NCBI RefSeq assembly: GCF_004917075.1
Contig: NZ_SSYB01000001.1
Coordinates: 1,223,478 to 1,287,477, forward strand
Source of the DNA: Geomonas edaphica
Lineage (GTDB): Bacteria > Desulfobacterota > Desulfuromonadia > Geobacterales > Geobacteraceae
DNA: 64,000 bases
Reading direction: 5' to 3'
Shown here: positions 1 to 7,794 of the stretch, one piece after another
Layout: the number at the start of each line of letters is the position of its first letter
How positions within the stretch are numbered: position 1 is the stretch's first letter
Program-made: the position numbers and the translations under genes
Notes under the pieces: generated by a model
Seen by the model: the letters and a program-made list of their open reading frames with translations, nothing else
What the model was told of the DNA's origin: nothing
The model's database searches: none

Positions 1-592
1 CCGCACCGTTCGTCGTCGCGCCGAGGGAGCGGTGGATGAATTCGTAGATGCCATCGTCCTCCTTCCCCATCTCTGCGGCGTGCCACGCGAAGGCTCCCAT
101 CCCCAAGAGCCCGTAGATGAGAATCTCGATGGTGGAGAGAAGATTAGGATCCTGGTGCCAGGTGAGGACGCCGTGCTCCTTTCCCTGATCGATGAGCGCC
201 TGCGTCCCCGCTGCGGGCTGCCACAGGGCGGCCTCCTCGGTCAATTGCGGCGCCTCTCCCCCCTTTTGCTGCCGGTAGGTCTGTTCGTAGAGGGACTTCG
301 CCTTCTCCTTCATCTGGTAACACTTCTGCAGGCGTCGGGCGATGTCTTCGGGGTCGAAGTTCACGTTGGTGACCCTGGTGAAGAGTCCGTCCAGCATGAA
401 ACGATCGACCTCCTGGTCTTTCGCCCCCAGCTCCCTCGCCCGGCTCGCGTAGAGCGCCACCCCCTGCAGCCCGTGGATCATCAGGTCCAACAAGGCCGAA
501 ACCTGCGGGTCCTTGCCACAGTTCCCCATCACGTCGCACCCCACACCGCGGGCCGCCTGCTCACATTGCCGACAAAACATCGCGCTAGCCAT
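1..592 (-). CDS. hcp: Hydroxylamine reductase (hybrid cluster protein), N-terminal part, cut by window edge
   Basis: The first 197 codons of a minus-strand gene that continues past the left edge. The N-terminus has the hybrid cluster protein cysteine pattern: MFCRQCEQAA, then GC, then GNCGK, within the first 30 residues. These Cys ligate the N-terminal iron-sulfur cluster in the family. Hcp proteins reduce hydroxylamine or nitric oxide in the cytoplasm and are linked to nitrosative-stress defence. The start ATG at 592 is chosen because GGGAGG lies just upstream; an in-frame ATG four codons later (580) is the alternative. The catalytic Ni-free hybrid cluster ligands lie outside the window, so activity cannot be checked. 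No regulator or reductase partner is visible inside the window. Confidence 0.88.
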   Translation of the reverse strand, partial: MASAMFCRQCEQAARGVGCDVMGNCGKDPQVSALLDLMIHGLQGVALYASRARELGAKDQEVDRFMLDGLFTRVTNVNFDPEDIARRLQKCYQMKEKAKSLYEQTYRQQKGGEAPQLTEEAALWQPAAGTQALIDQGKEHGVLTWHQDPNLLSTIEILIYGLLGMGAFAWHAAEMGKEDDGIYEFIHRSLGATTNGA

Positions 593-761
593 TTACGCCT
601 CCCTTGAATGATTGGAATTTTCCAATCACAGAGTTTTCCAGAAGCGTTTCTTTTTTCAACTACAAAAAGGGAGGGAGCGAAGATCAGGCGAAAAGAAAGA
701 GAGGAGTGCGACGTGGCAATTGGTGCGGCATGCGCGGGGCAGGAGCTTGGTGTGGCGTGAA

Positions 762-3377
762 TCAGTGAGGCATAGACGGTGTGAGAAGGTCGGCCAACAC
801 CGCGGAGACTTCCGAGGCGCGGTAGGGTTTCGCCATGGTCGCCTTAAAGCCGAAAGCGGTGTAATCGGACATGATCGGGTCGTTGGAGTAGCCGCTTGAG
901 ACGATGAGGCAGGCATTTTTGTCGATCTCCAGGATGTGCCCGGCCGCCTCCTTCCCCCCCATTCCACCAGGTATGGTCAGATCCATGATCACCGCATCAA
1001 AGGGTGCTGCGTCCTCAATGGCGGCGGCGTACAGTTCCACAGCCTCGCTGCCGTTGCAGCAGGTAATGACCGTGCATCCCAAAGTAGCGAGGATCTCGGC
1101 CATGAGATCGCGGATCATCTGCTCGTCATCCATCACCAGGACCTTGCGTGCCGCGTGCTGCACCGTGGCCTTCTGCGCCTGTGTCGCTTCCGTCTTTGCC
1201 GCGGCCTCCATCCTGGCGGCCGGCAGCAGTATCTCCAGGGTGGTCCCCTGGTCCGGCTGCGAGTGCACCGTGATGTAACCACCATGCCTCGTAATTACCG
1301 AGTGGGCCGAGGAGAGCCCCAACCCCTTCCCTGCCGCCTTTGTGGTGAAATATGGATCGAAGATCCTCTTCTGATCCTCTGCCGAGATGCCGCACCCGGT
1401 GTCGGTGAACAGGAGCTTGACGTAAGCCCCGGATGGAAGGGCGAAACGGTTTTCGTCGGCCAGGGAGATGTTCATGGCGCTCACGGTAAAGGTACCTCCC
1501 CGCGGCATCGACTGCACCGCGTTGATCGCGATGTTGTTGAAGACCTGGTGCATCTGCCCCTCGTCGACCTCTATCAGGTGCAGGTTGCCCGGAATATCCA
1601 GGACGCTCAGCACGCTCGTCCCACGCAGCGCGAGCGACACCGCCTCCTCGATCAAGTGTCTTGCCGCAACACACTTTTTGATCGGTTTCCCACCCTTGGC
1701 GAAGGTGAGGAGCTGGGTGGAGAGTTCAGACGCTCGCTGACACGCCTTTTCCGCCTGCTGGAGAAGCTTTTTCCCGCGTTCCGGCTCACCTAGGGTCATC
1801 TGGGCCAGGGTGATGTTCCCCATGATGCCGGTCAGGATGTTGTTGAAGTCGTGGGCGATACCACCTGCCAATACCCCAAGCGATTCCAGCTTTTGCATCT
1901 TCAGGAGTTCCTGCTGCGACCTCTCCCGCTCCGTGATGTCGCTGTTGATCTCCATGATGCGCCACGGGCGGTTTTCCCTGTCGACCTGCAGGACCCATCT
2001 GCTATTGACGATGATACCGGCGCCCGCAGCCGTAGTGTGGGTGAGCCTTCCCTCCCAGCGCCCGTTGCGGCGCAGTTCCTCGTAGATCTCCTCTTGCGCT
2101 TTCGGGAAGCGGGTCGCCAAAAGCGGGTGGATCACCTTCCCGATCGCCTCTTCCGGCGCGTATCCGTAGATGGCCGCTGCTCCCTGGTTCCAGTACAGGA
2201 TGGTTCCTTCCATATCGAGCAGAACGATGGCGTCGTGGGCAAGATCGAGCAGGTCGGACTTCTCCCGCAGCACATCTTCCTTCTTCATCCGTTCCTGCAG
2301 CTCGAAGCAAAGCGCCTCGGCCATCTCGTCGAAGCAAAGCCCAAGCCTCCCGAGTTCCCCCCCTCCTGCCTCCTGACCGACCCTGACCTCCAGGTCCCCA
2401 CCGGCCAGGGCGCGCGAGGCGTGCTCCAAAGCGCTGATCCGGTTCACGATGAGCCGTTTGCTGAGCCAGATGTTGAGCCCGAACACGGAGACGAGTATCA
2501 GGAACATGACCCCCAGGTTGAGGATGAACTCCCGGTTCGCCCCCTCGAGCATGATGTCGACCGGTGTCCCCCCCCTGATGTAGGCGTAGGGCGGAAGCTC
2601 CGGTCTGAGCCGGATTTTACGGTAGGCAGACAGACGATGGATGCCGTCGTTTGAAACGATGTCAATGATCCCCGCCTCCGGCCCGTTCTTCATCTTCTCG
2701 AAGTGGTTGGTCCGGTCCGACTTGCCGATGAACTTTTCGGGGTCGATGGTTCTATAGAGAAAGGTACCTTTGTGGTCAAAGATGCCGAACGAGGTGCCGG
2801 CCGGGAGCTTGGCCGCCTCCAGCAGGTTGCCGACGTTGGTGAGGTCGATGCCGAAGAGGATCGCCCCAAGGAAGGCGCCGGTCGCGTCCTTGAGCGGGTA
2901 GGCGAAGTTGATGATGGGTTTTTTGCTGGCTCTCCCCACGGTGTACTCCCCGGGCGAGAAATGGCCGCTGTCCCTGGCGTCCTTGAAGGCCTTCCTGTCT
3001 GCGAGGGACACCGGTCTACCGCTGGGCAGTGCGGTCGCCCAGGTCATACCCTGGCGATCCACGATCATGATGTTCGCATACATCGGGAATTTTTTCTGCA
3101 GCCCGGCAAGCAGCTGGTCAACCGCAGCGGCTTCCTTGCCGCGCACCTGCGGCATGAGGGAGAGGAGCTCCATCGTCTGCTCTGCCGCCTCGACCTTGCT
3201 GTTGAGCTCGGAGGCTATGTTGTCCAGGAGGTAGGTGGTCGCACGGGTGGAGAGGCGCAGGTCGTCGGCGCGCCCCTGCAGCCCGGCATGGATGATCAGG
3301 GCGACCGAGGGGAGCGCCATGATCATCAACATGCACACAATCAGAAGATGAATCGGTAGTGATTTCAACCAATGCAT
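762..3377 (-). CDS. Hybrid sensor histidine kinase/response regulator (Cache-HAMP-PAS-HisKA-HATPase-REC)
   Basis: An 871-residue inner-membrane hybrid kinase. Domains in order: TM1 (about 5-30), an extracytoplasmic dCache-like sensor (about 35-280), TM2 (about 287-308), HAMP (to about 365), PAS (about 375-490), HisKA with the phospho-acceptor His509 in GGIAHDFNNIL, HATPase with DTGCGIS and GKGLGLS, and a C-terminal receiver with acceptor Asp799 in IMDLTIPGG and a late Lys in MAKPY. The ligand is unknown. A C-terminal receiver without an output domain suggests a phosphorelay to a partner encoded elsewhere. The ATG at 3377 opens directly into TM1; a GTG 33 bases upstream (3410) is also in frame. 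The gene stands alone between hcp and a divergent small gene. Confidence 0.9.
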   Translation of the reverse strand: MHWLKSLPIHLLIVCMLMIMALPSVALIIHAGLQGRADDLRLSTRATTYLLDNIASELNSKVEAAEQTMELLSLMPQVRGKEAAAVDQLLAGLQKKFPMYANIMIVDRQGMTWATALPSGRPVSLADRKAFKDARDSGHFSPGEYTVGRASKKPIINFAYPLKDATGAFLGAILFGIDLTNVGNLLEAAKLPAGTSFGIFDHKGTFLYRTIDPEKFIGKSDRTNHFEKMKNGPEAGIIDIVSNDGIHRLSAYRKIRLRPELPPYAYIRGGTPVDIMLEGANREFILNLGVMFLILVSVFGLNIWLSKRLIVNRISALEHASRALAGGDLEVRVGQEAGGGELGRLGLCFDEMAEALCFELQERMKKEDVLREKSDLLDLAHDAIVLLDMEGTILYWNQGAAAIYGYAPEEAIGKVIHPLLATRFPKAQEEIYEELRRNGRWEGRLTHTTAAGAGIIVNSRWVLQVDRENRPWRIMEINSDITERERSQQELLKMQKLESLGVLAGGIAHDFNNILTGIMGNITLAQMTLGEPERGKKLLQQAEKACQRASELSTQLLTFAKGGKPIKKCVAARHLIEEAVSLALRGTSVLSVLDIPGNLHLIEVDEGQMHQVFNNIAINAVQSMPRGGTFTVSAMNISLADENRFALPSGAYVKLLFTDTGCGISAEDQKRIFDPYFTTKAAGKGLGLSSAHSVITRHGGYITVHSQPDQGTTLEILLPAARMEAAAKTEATQAQKATVQHAARKVLVMDDEQMIRDLMAEILATLGCTVITCCNGSEAVELYAAAIEDAAPFDAVIMDLTIPGGMGGKEAAGHILEIDKNACLIVSSGYSNDPIMSDYTAFGFKATMAKPYRASEVSAVLADLLTPSMPH

Positions 3378-3534
3378 TACAAGAATCCCACTCTCAGAGG
3401 GCACAAACACACATCGCGTCTAGAATTAACGGAGAAAAATAATAATTGATCATGAGTTCAATGTCAAAATTACTTTTCGGGATCTTTCGAATGTTCAGTG
3501 TCTAATTGGAATTTCAGCCCGCTGCGTACGGCCC

Positions 3535-3568
3535 CAGGCCCGATGCAGGGTTGCCTGAGTCGGGCCTG
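3535..3568. other. Long imperfect hairpin in the leader of the small secreted-protein gene
   Basis: Arms CAGGCCCGA and TCGGGCCTG (9 bp) enclose an inner CAGG-GTTG-CCTG hairpin, making a two-tier stem. It lies 52 bases before the small secreted-protein ATG. There is no T-run, so it is not an obvious terminator. It may be a structured 5' leader or a protein-binding site. Confidence 0.4.
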
Positions 3569-3620
3569 TGCCTATACTTGCCTTGACCCGCTACGGCACA
3601 GCTGCCAAGGGAGGTATCGC

Positions 3621-3953
3621 ATGCACCGCATCGCACGGAGCGCGCTTATGACCATCATCATACTCTCGGCATTCACCGCAAACGGAGATGCACTGACCGG
3701 GCTCAACCAGTGCGGCCCCGGCATCGCCCCGCCACTCGGGCTGCGCTGCAGCCGAAACCAACTGCTGTTAGGGTACCGAAACGCAGTGGGGGCCTGCCTC
3801 TGGGTCTGCTGCACGCCCAACAGCGACAGCGAGACGTACGACTGCTCAGGTGACCCCACCCCTTCCGACTACAAGATGGACCTCCGCAAGGTCCAGCCCC
3901 GCCCCTGGAGGAGTATCTTCACCGTCCCGCCTGTTTTTGAAAAAGAGCCGTAA
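3621..3953 (+). CDS. Small secreted cysteine-containing protein of unknown function
   Basis: 110 residues. The N-terminus is a clear Sec signal peptide (MHRIARSALMTIIILSAFTA, cleavage near NGDA). The mature part is short with six cysteines (Gln-Cys-Gly, Leu-Arg-Cys, Ala-Cys, Val-Cys-Cys, Asp-Cys), two of them adjacent, which suggests disulfides in the periplasm or outside the cell. The start at 3621 is chosen for GGGAGG about 6 bases upstream and because it begins the signal peptide; the frame is open further upstream without coding character. I do not recognise the family. The gene is divergent from the hybrid kinase and followed on the same strand by csbD after 140 bases. Confidence 0.6.
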   Translation: MHRIARSALMTIIILSAFTANGDALTGLNQCGPGIAPPLGLRCSRNQLLLGYRNAVGACLWVCCTPNSDSETYDCSGDPTPSDYKMDLRKVQPRPWRSIFTVPPVFEKEP

Positions 3954-4092
3954 GCTTCAGCTAAAATCGGCGCAGTAACATCCGCATATTGGTCTGTATC
4001 TTCATGGTTCTTCCGTGATAAAATTTTCTTGTAGCAAAAGAGTAAAGGGACGCAAACAAGCACCATGAACGGCGTAAGCCCGGAGGTGGATC

Positions 4093-4308
4093 ATGAGATC
4101 CAGTACAAAAGATACAACAAAGGGTGCCCTGCACGAAGCAAAGGGCAAAGTAAAAGAAAGTATCGGCAGCGCCTTCCGGAACGTTTCTCTGGAAGCCGAA
4201 GGCAAGGGGGAAAAAGTAGCCGGTAAAGTGCAGAAAAATATCGGCAAGGCCGAAAAGAACATAGAGGATGATCTGGACGTGGAAAGAAACCGTAAAGGCA
4301 GGATCTAG
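4093..4308 (+). CDS. CsbD-family stress-response protein
   Basis: 71 residues, highly charged and Lys/Glu-rich, with the CsbD signature pattern of short amphipathic repeats (TKGALHEAKGKVKESIG and GKGEKVAGKVQKNIGKAEK). CsbD-like proteins are small cytoplasmic, probably intrinsically flexible proteins induced by general stress; their molecular job is not settled. GGAGGTGGATC precedes the ATG. A strong intrinsic terminator follows 25 bases after the stop, so this is a single-gene transcript or the end of one with the small secreted protein. Confidence 0.85.
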   Translation: MRSSTKDTTKGALHEAKGKVKESIGSAFRNVSLEAEGKGEKVAGKVQKNIGKAEKNIEDDLDVERNRKGRI

Positions 4309-4333
4309 GTTTCCTGTCTAAGTCGTGACGAAG

Positions 4334-4365
4334 AAAAGGGGACGCCTAACGGCGCCCCCTTTTTT
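4334..4365 (+). terminator. Intrinsic terminator after csbD
   Basis: GGGG.CGCC stem, TAAC loop, GGCG.CCCC stem, then a run of six or more T. Confidence 0.85.
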
Positions 4366-4453
4366 GTTGAGCCATCACCGGTTCCTGTTTCGTGGACACC
4401 ACGTTACCGCGCTCGAGCATGCAGATTTCATTAACCGTTAAAGAAACCCGCAG

Positions 4454-5641
4454 ATGGCGTCGATAAAACCACCAACTACAGTTTTGCCTCCTCCCCCGGT
4501 CAACGTGCATAGAACCCACAACTGGAGCAGCCATTTGTACGATAAGGTAAAAATACTGGTAGCCGACGACGAGGAGATGAACAGGGAATTGCTCGTTGCC
4601 GTGCTTGAGGACCTGGGCGAAATCGTCACCGCAGAAAACGGCAGGCTTGCCCTGCAGGAGATCGAGAAAAGTCCCGACTTCGATCTGGTGCTGCTCGACC
4701 TGCACATGCCAGAAATGGACGGCTTCGAGACGCTGAAGATCCTTAAGAAGCACCTGTCCTGGCGCGAGATCCCGGTCATCATCGTCACGACGAGCAAGGC
4801 AGACGTGACCGGGACCCTGGCCCTCGGCGCGGACGACTTCGTCGCCAAGCCCTACCGCCGCGAAGAACTGCGCCTGCGCGCGATGAACCAGCTGAAGAGC
4901 AAAAAGCTCCACGACCTCTCCAAGGATCTGAGCGGGCACCTCGAGGCGGAAGTACTGCGTAAGACGGCCGCCCTCCGGGAGGCACTCGCCGTAGCGCAGG
5001 CAGCGGAATACGAGATCACTCTGCGGCTTGGGCGGGCCGCCGAATTCCGCGACATGGAAACGGGGCTGCATACAAGGCGCATAAGCGAGATGTCGGAGCT
5101 GCTGGGACAATTAGCCGGGCTGAGCCCTGAGGATTGCGAACTTCTGCGTTACGCCTCACCGCTGCACGACGTCGGCAAGGTGGGGATCCCGGACCGCATC
5201 CTGCTAAAACCTGGGAAACTAACCCGTGAGGAGATGGACATCATGCGCCTGCATACGGTGATCGGGGGGAGGATCCTTAGCAACGCGAAAAACTACCCCT
5301 CCCTGGAGACAGGACACACCATCGCCCTGCAGCACCACGAGAAATGGGACGGCACCGGGTACCCGAACGGCATGGCAGGGGAGGCGATCCACATCTTCGC
5401 CCGCATCGTATCCATAGTCGACGTCTACGACGCCCTTTCCTCCGAACGCCCCTACAAGCCGCCGTTCTCTAGAGAGAAAACGCTGGAGATCATGAGCGAG
5501 GGAAAGGGGACCTTTTTCGACCCCGTACTGCTAGATCACTTCATCAGCCACATCGACGCCTTTGCCGCTATCAGGGAAAACCTGAAGGATCAGGAACCGG
5601 AGCCGGACAGTGAACTCGGCGCGCTGGCCATGCTCGCCTGA
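4454..5641 (+). CDS. Response regulator with HD-GYP cyclic-di-GMP phosphodiesterase domain
   Basis: 395 residues. An N-terminal receiver (about 32-150; VADDEE acidic pocket, acceptor Asp82 in LVLLDLHMP, Lys in VAKPYR) is joined by a coiled linker to an HD-GYP domain (about 195-370) with HDVGKVGIPD and the HHEKWDGTGYPNG motif. HD-GYP enzymes hydrolyse cyclic di-GMP, so this is predicted to lower c-di-GMP on phosphorylation. The metal-binding HD pair and GYP are intact. The ATG at 4454 has no good ribosome site; the TTG at 4535, seven bases after GGAG, starts just before the receiver and may be the real start. No cognate kinase is adjacent, although the orphan-like hybrid kinase lies 1 kb upstream. 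Confidence 0.9.
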   Translation: MASIKPPTTVLPPPPVNVHRTHNWSSHLYDKVKILVADDEEMNRELLVAVLEDLGEIVTAENGRLALQEIEKSPDFDLVLLDLHMPEMDGFETLKILKKHLSWREIPVIIVTTSKADVTGTLALGADDFVAKPYRREELRLRAMNQLKSKKLHDLSKDLSGHLEAEVLRKTAALREALAVAQAAEYEITLRLGRAAEFRDMETGLHTRRISEMSELLGQLAGLSPEDCELLRYASPLHDVGKVGIPDRILLKPGKLTREEMDIMRLHTVIGGRILSNAKNYPSLETGHTIALQHHEKWDGTGYPNGMAGEAIHIFARIVSIVDVYDALSSERPYKPPFSREKTLEIMSEGKGTFFDPVLLDHFISHIDAFAAIRENLKDQEPEPDSELGALAMLA

Positions 5642-5696
5642 GGGGGGTGCCGGCCCCCGAGTGTAGGACGCGTGGGAGAAAGGAAATAACGGAGCG

Positions 5697-5951
5697 TTAG
5701 CCGGGGAGAGGTGTTCCGCAGTAGGGGCAGACGGTGCAGGAGGCGTCGACGTAACGCCGGCAGGGTTCGAAAACGCACTGTTTTGGCTGCCTCCCCGCTG
5801 GCGCTACGGGCGCTACGGTGGTAACGGGGATGACATGGACCGGTTCGCTCTGGGCGGCCTCTTTAAGAGGGATACACTCCAGCGCTTCTTCCATCTGGAG
5901 CTTGCGTTTTTCCACGTTCTTCGCTTTCTTCAACTTGCCGTTTTTCGACAT
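5697..5951 (-). CDS. Small zinc-ribbon-like protein
   Basis: 84 residues. The N-terminal half is basic (KNGKLKKAKNVEKRK). The C-terminus carries CVFEPC and CTVCPYCGTPLPG, so four or more Cys in CxxxxC and CxxC spacing that could bind zinc. GGAAG lies about 7 bases before the ATG. It is convergent with the HD-GYP gene. The family is not recognised; a nucleic-acid or protein-binding role is only inference from the zinc ribbon. Confidence 0.6.
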   Translation of the reverse strand: MSKNGKLKKAKNVEKRKLQMEEALECIPLKEAAQSEPVHVIPVTTVAPVAPAGRQPKQCVFEPCRRYVDASCTVCPYCGTPLPG

Positions 5952-5975
5952 GCTTCACTTCCATGGAGCGGGCAG

Positions 5976-6008
5976 TAAAAAGGGGTTGCCCAACGCGGGC
6001 AGCCCCTT
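5976..6008 (-). terminator. Hairpin with T-run on the minus strand
   Basis: 12-bp stem (AAGGGGTTGCCC / GGGCAGCCCCTT, one G-T pair) with loop AACGC and five T on the minus strand. No minus-strand gene is recognised in the 500 bases upstream (6009-6515), so it may end an untranslated RNA, or block read-through into the zinc-ribbon gene. Confidence 0.55.
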
Positions 6009-6279
6009 TGCCGCATGCATCTGCAGGATTTCGGGATTCGGAGCTATATCAGACCCCGGAGCCGAATGCAAGCGTTACGTCCGTGATCGGACCGTAGGCC
6101 ATTGCAGCAGAATACAGAAGCGCTGTTGGCGCCCGTTGATGCGCCGGTTTGCTATGCCGCACCGGGACCCTGAAAGAACTTGTGCCCGCCGCTTGGCAGG
6201 TACTACGCGACCGCCCGGCTTCCCCCATGACTGGCCAATGTCCCCCCCTGCTTCCGGACCGTGAGTCATTGTAGCTGGG

Positions 6280-6325
6280 TGTGGCATGCCACAAAAGTGT
6301 TGCAAGCAAGCTGTAGCATGCCACA
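6280..6325. promoter_or_regulatory. Pair of near-identical 14-bp palindromes upstream of cheR
   Basis: TGTGGCATGCCACA (6280-6293, perfect) and TGTAGCATGCCACA (6312-6325, one change) are centred 32 bases apart, close to three helical turns. They sit about 240 bases before the CheR start in a gap with no gene. The layout fits paired dimer-binding sites such as activator sites. I could not find a matching -24/-12 promoter between them and the gene. Confidence 0.5.
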
Positions 6326-6563
6326 GTTTCTCCTACACCATTAAAAGACCGTCCTGCCGTCACCCCACCTCTCCCACCCTACTTTTTTACTGTACGAAAG
6401 CTGTCATTACAAAGAGTTGCCGCTCCAGTCCACCGCTGCGGCATTTTTTTTTGCGGCCACCGTAAACATGGGAGCGCATCTTGTAAACATTTCGACAAAC
6501 ACCGCTTGACCATCCATGAAGCTAAGCGACAGCAACTGGTCGTCCAACCAAGGAGGAAAGGCC

Positions 6564-7388
6564 ATGACTACCCAATACGAATTCACCAGCAACGATTTTC
6601 ACCGTGTCCGCGCCATGTTCCGCTCCAGCACGGGTGTCATGCTTGGTCACCACACGAGAGACCTGGTGTATAACCGCATGTCGCAGCGCGTCGACGCAAC
6701 TTACTCCCGTGATTTCTCGCAATATCTGGACCGGGTACTGATCGGCGACGGGAACGAGTTGGGCGAGTTCACCAGGGCGCTTGCCGCGCAGTCCGGCTCG
6801 TTCTTCAGGGCGCAGCATCAGTTCGCAGCGTTGAGGGAGCACCTCAAAGGGCTGCACATCCCGGGAGCCCTGCTCTGGAGCTGTGCCGCCGGGACCGGCG
6901 AAGAAGCGTACTCGATGGCCATGACTGCGCACGACGCGTTAAACGGCGACGTCCGTTCGGTAAAGATCCTCGCCACAGACATAGATCTTTCCGCCCTGGC
7001 CTTTGCGGAAGCAGGTAACTACCCGGCGGAGCGCCTCCGCAACGTCCCGCAGCACTTCAGGCAGAAATACTTCACCCGTCTTGCCTGTCGTGAAGAGGTT
7101 TACCAGATAGCTCCGGAAATCAGGCGCATGATCTCCTTCCTCCCCTTCAACCTCGTGTCCTCGGAGTGGGTCCTGAAGGGTAAGTACGACGCCGTCTTCT
7201 GCCGGGAGGTTTTCGATCACTTCGATCCCAGGACCCAGCAAGCCCTGGTGGCGCGGATGGCCGGGATGCTTAAATCGGGCGGGCTCTTGTGTTTCGGAGA
7301 CGCGGAACCCCATCTTGAGGACCAGCGTTTTGAGGGGAGAGGTGGCAAGGTGTACGCGCTGAAGCCGACCTTCGGCTTATTGAAATAG
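6564..7388 (+). CDS. CheR-type SAM-dependent protein methyltransferase
   Basis: 274 residues. The N-terminal helical CheR domain (about 1-75) has the SGSFFRA element that corresponds to the TxFFR motif. The Rossmann methyltransferase domain has the SAM-binding LWSCAAGTGEEAYSMAM, then ILATDIDLSAL, and the late FCREVFDHF motif; the usual Arg-Asn-Val-Leu reads Arg-Glu-Val-Phe here, and SEP is replaced by DAEP. CheR enzymes methylate glutamates of chemoreceptors. No receptor, CheB or other che gene lies nearby, so it may serve a distant chemosensory array. The start at 6564 is set by AGGAGG seven bases upstream; an upstream in-frame ATG at 6516 has no such site. A strong hairpin follows the stop. 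Confidence 0.85.
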   Translation: MTTQYEFTSNDFHRVRAMFRSSTGVMLGHHTRDLVYNRMSQRVDATYSRDFSQYLDRVLIGDGNELGEFTRALAAQSGSFFRAQHQFAALREHLKGLHIPGALLWSCAAGTGEEAYSMAMTAHDALNGDVRSVKILATDIDLSALAFAEAGNYPAERLRNVPQHFRQKYFTRLACREEVYQIAPEIRRMISFLPFNLVSSEWVLKGKYDAVFCREVFDHFDPRTQQALVARMAGMLKSGGLLCFGDAEPHLEDQRFEGRGGKVYALKPTFGLLK

Positions 7389-7400
7389 AAAACGAATCTT

Positions 7401-7426
7401 CCCGGAGGCGGTTCTCCGCCTCCGGG
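7401..7426. terminator. Perfect 11-bp hairpin between cheR and extJ
   Basis: CCCGGAGGCGG, TTCT loop, CCGCCTCCGGG. It lies between convergent genes and probably terminates both, though neither side has a T-run. Confidence 0.7.
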
Positions 7427-7452
7427 ATCATGATGTGACTACTTTACCGGTA

Positions 7453-7764
7453 TCAGCATCCCTGCAACTCGTCACCTGCCGACTCGGTGAGGGTGAGCGG
7501 CGCATCGACCTTAAGCTTCTCGGCCTTGGCCTTCGTCATCTTCAGGGTGACCTCGTCGCCTTGTACAGCAACGATACTGGGTGATGCGCCGGATATTGAA
7601 ACGGCTGTCCCCTTTTTCGCCCAGGCGGGAACCGCCCCTGCGACCTTGACGGTAACCTTGTCCCCTTCAATCCGGCGGACCGTGCCGGTCATCGATCCAG
7701 CGGCAAAGGCGAAACTTGCCACTGACAATGCCGCGGCCGTAACGCATATCAGTTTTCTAAACAT
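7453..7764 (-). CDS. extJ: Small exported protein of the selenite/tellurite-reduction operon (ExtJ-like)
   Basis: 103 residues with a Sec signal peptide (MFRKLICVTAAALSVASFAFA) and a mature domain of about 80 residues rich in short beta strands (TGTVRRIEGDKVTVKVAG), resembling an OB or SH3-like barrel. It is the third gene of a minus-strand set behind the ExtH- and ExtI-like genes. In Geobacter sulfurreducens a small ExtJ follows the ExtI porin, which is the basis for the symbol; function is unknown. The start at 7764 is chosen for GGAGGAG seven bases upstream; an ATG five codons earlier overlaps that site. Confidence 0.65.
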   Translation of the reverse strand: MFRKLICVTAAALSVASFAFAAGSMTGTVRRIEGDKVTVKVAGAVPAWAKKGTAVSISGASPSIVAVQGDEVTLKMTKAKAEKLKVDAPLTLTESAGDELQGC

Positions 7765-7794
7765 AGCAGTCTCCTCCATTGGAAAGTTACGCAG

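Noticed and set aside
6430-6460. Terminator at GCGGCATTTTTTTTTGCGGC upstream of cheR
   Set aside because: The two GCGGC elements are direct, not inverted, so no stem forms.
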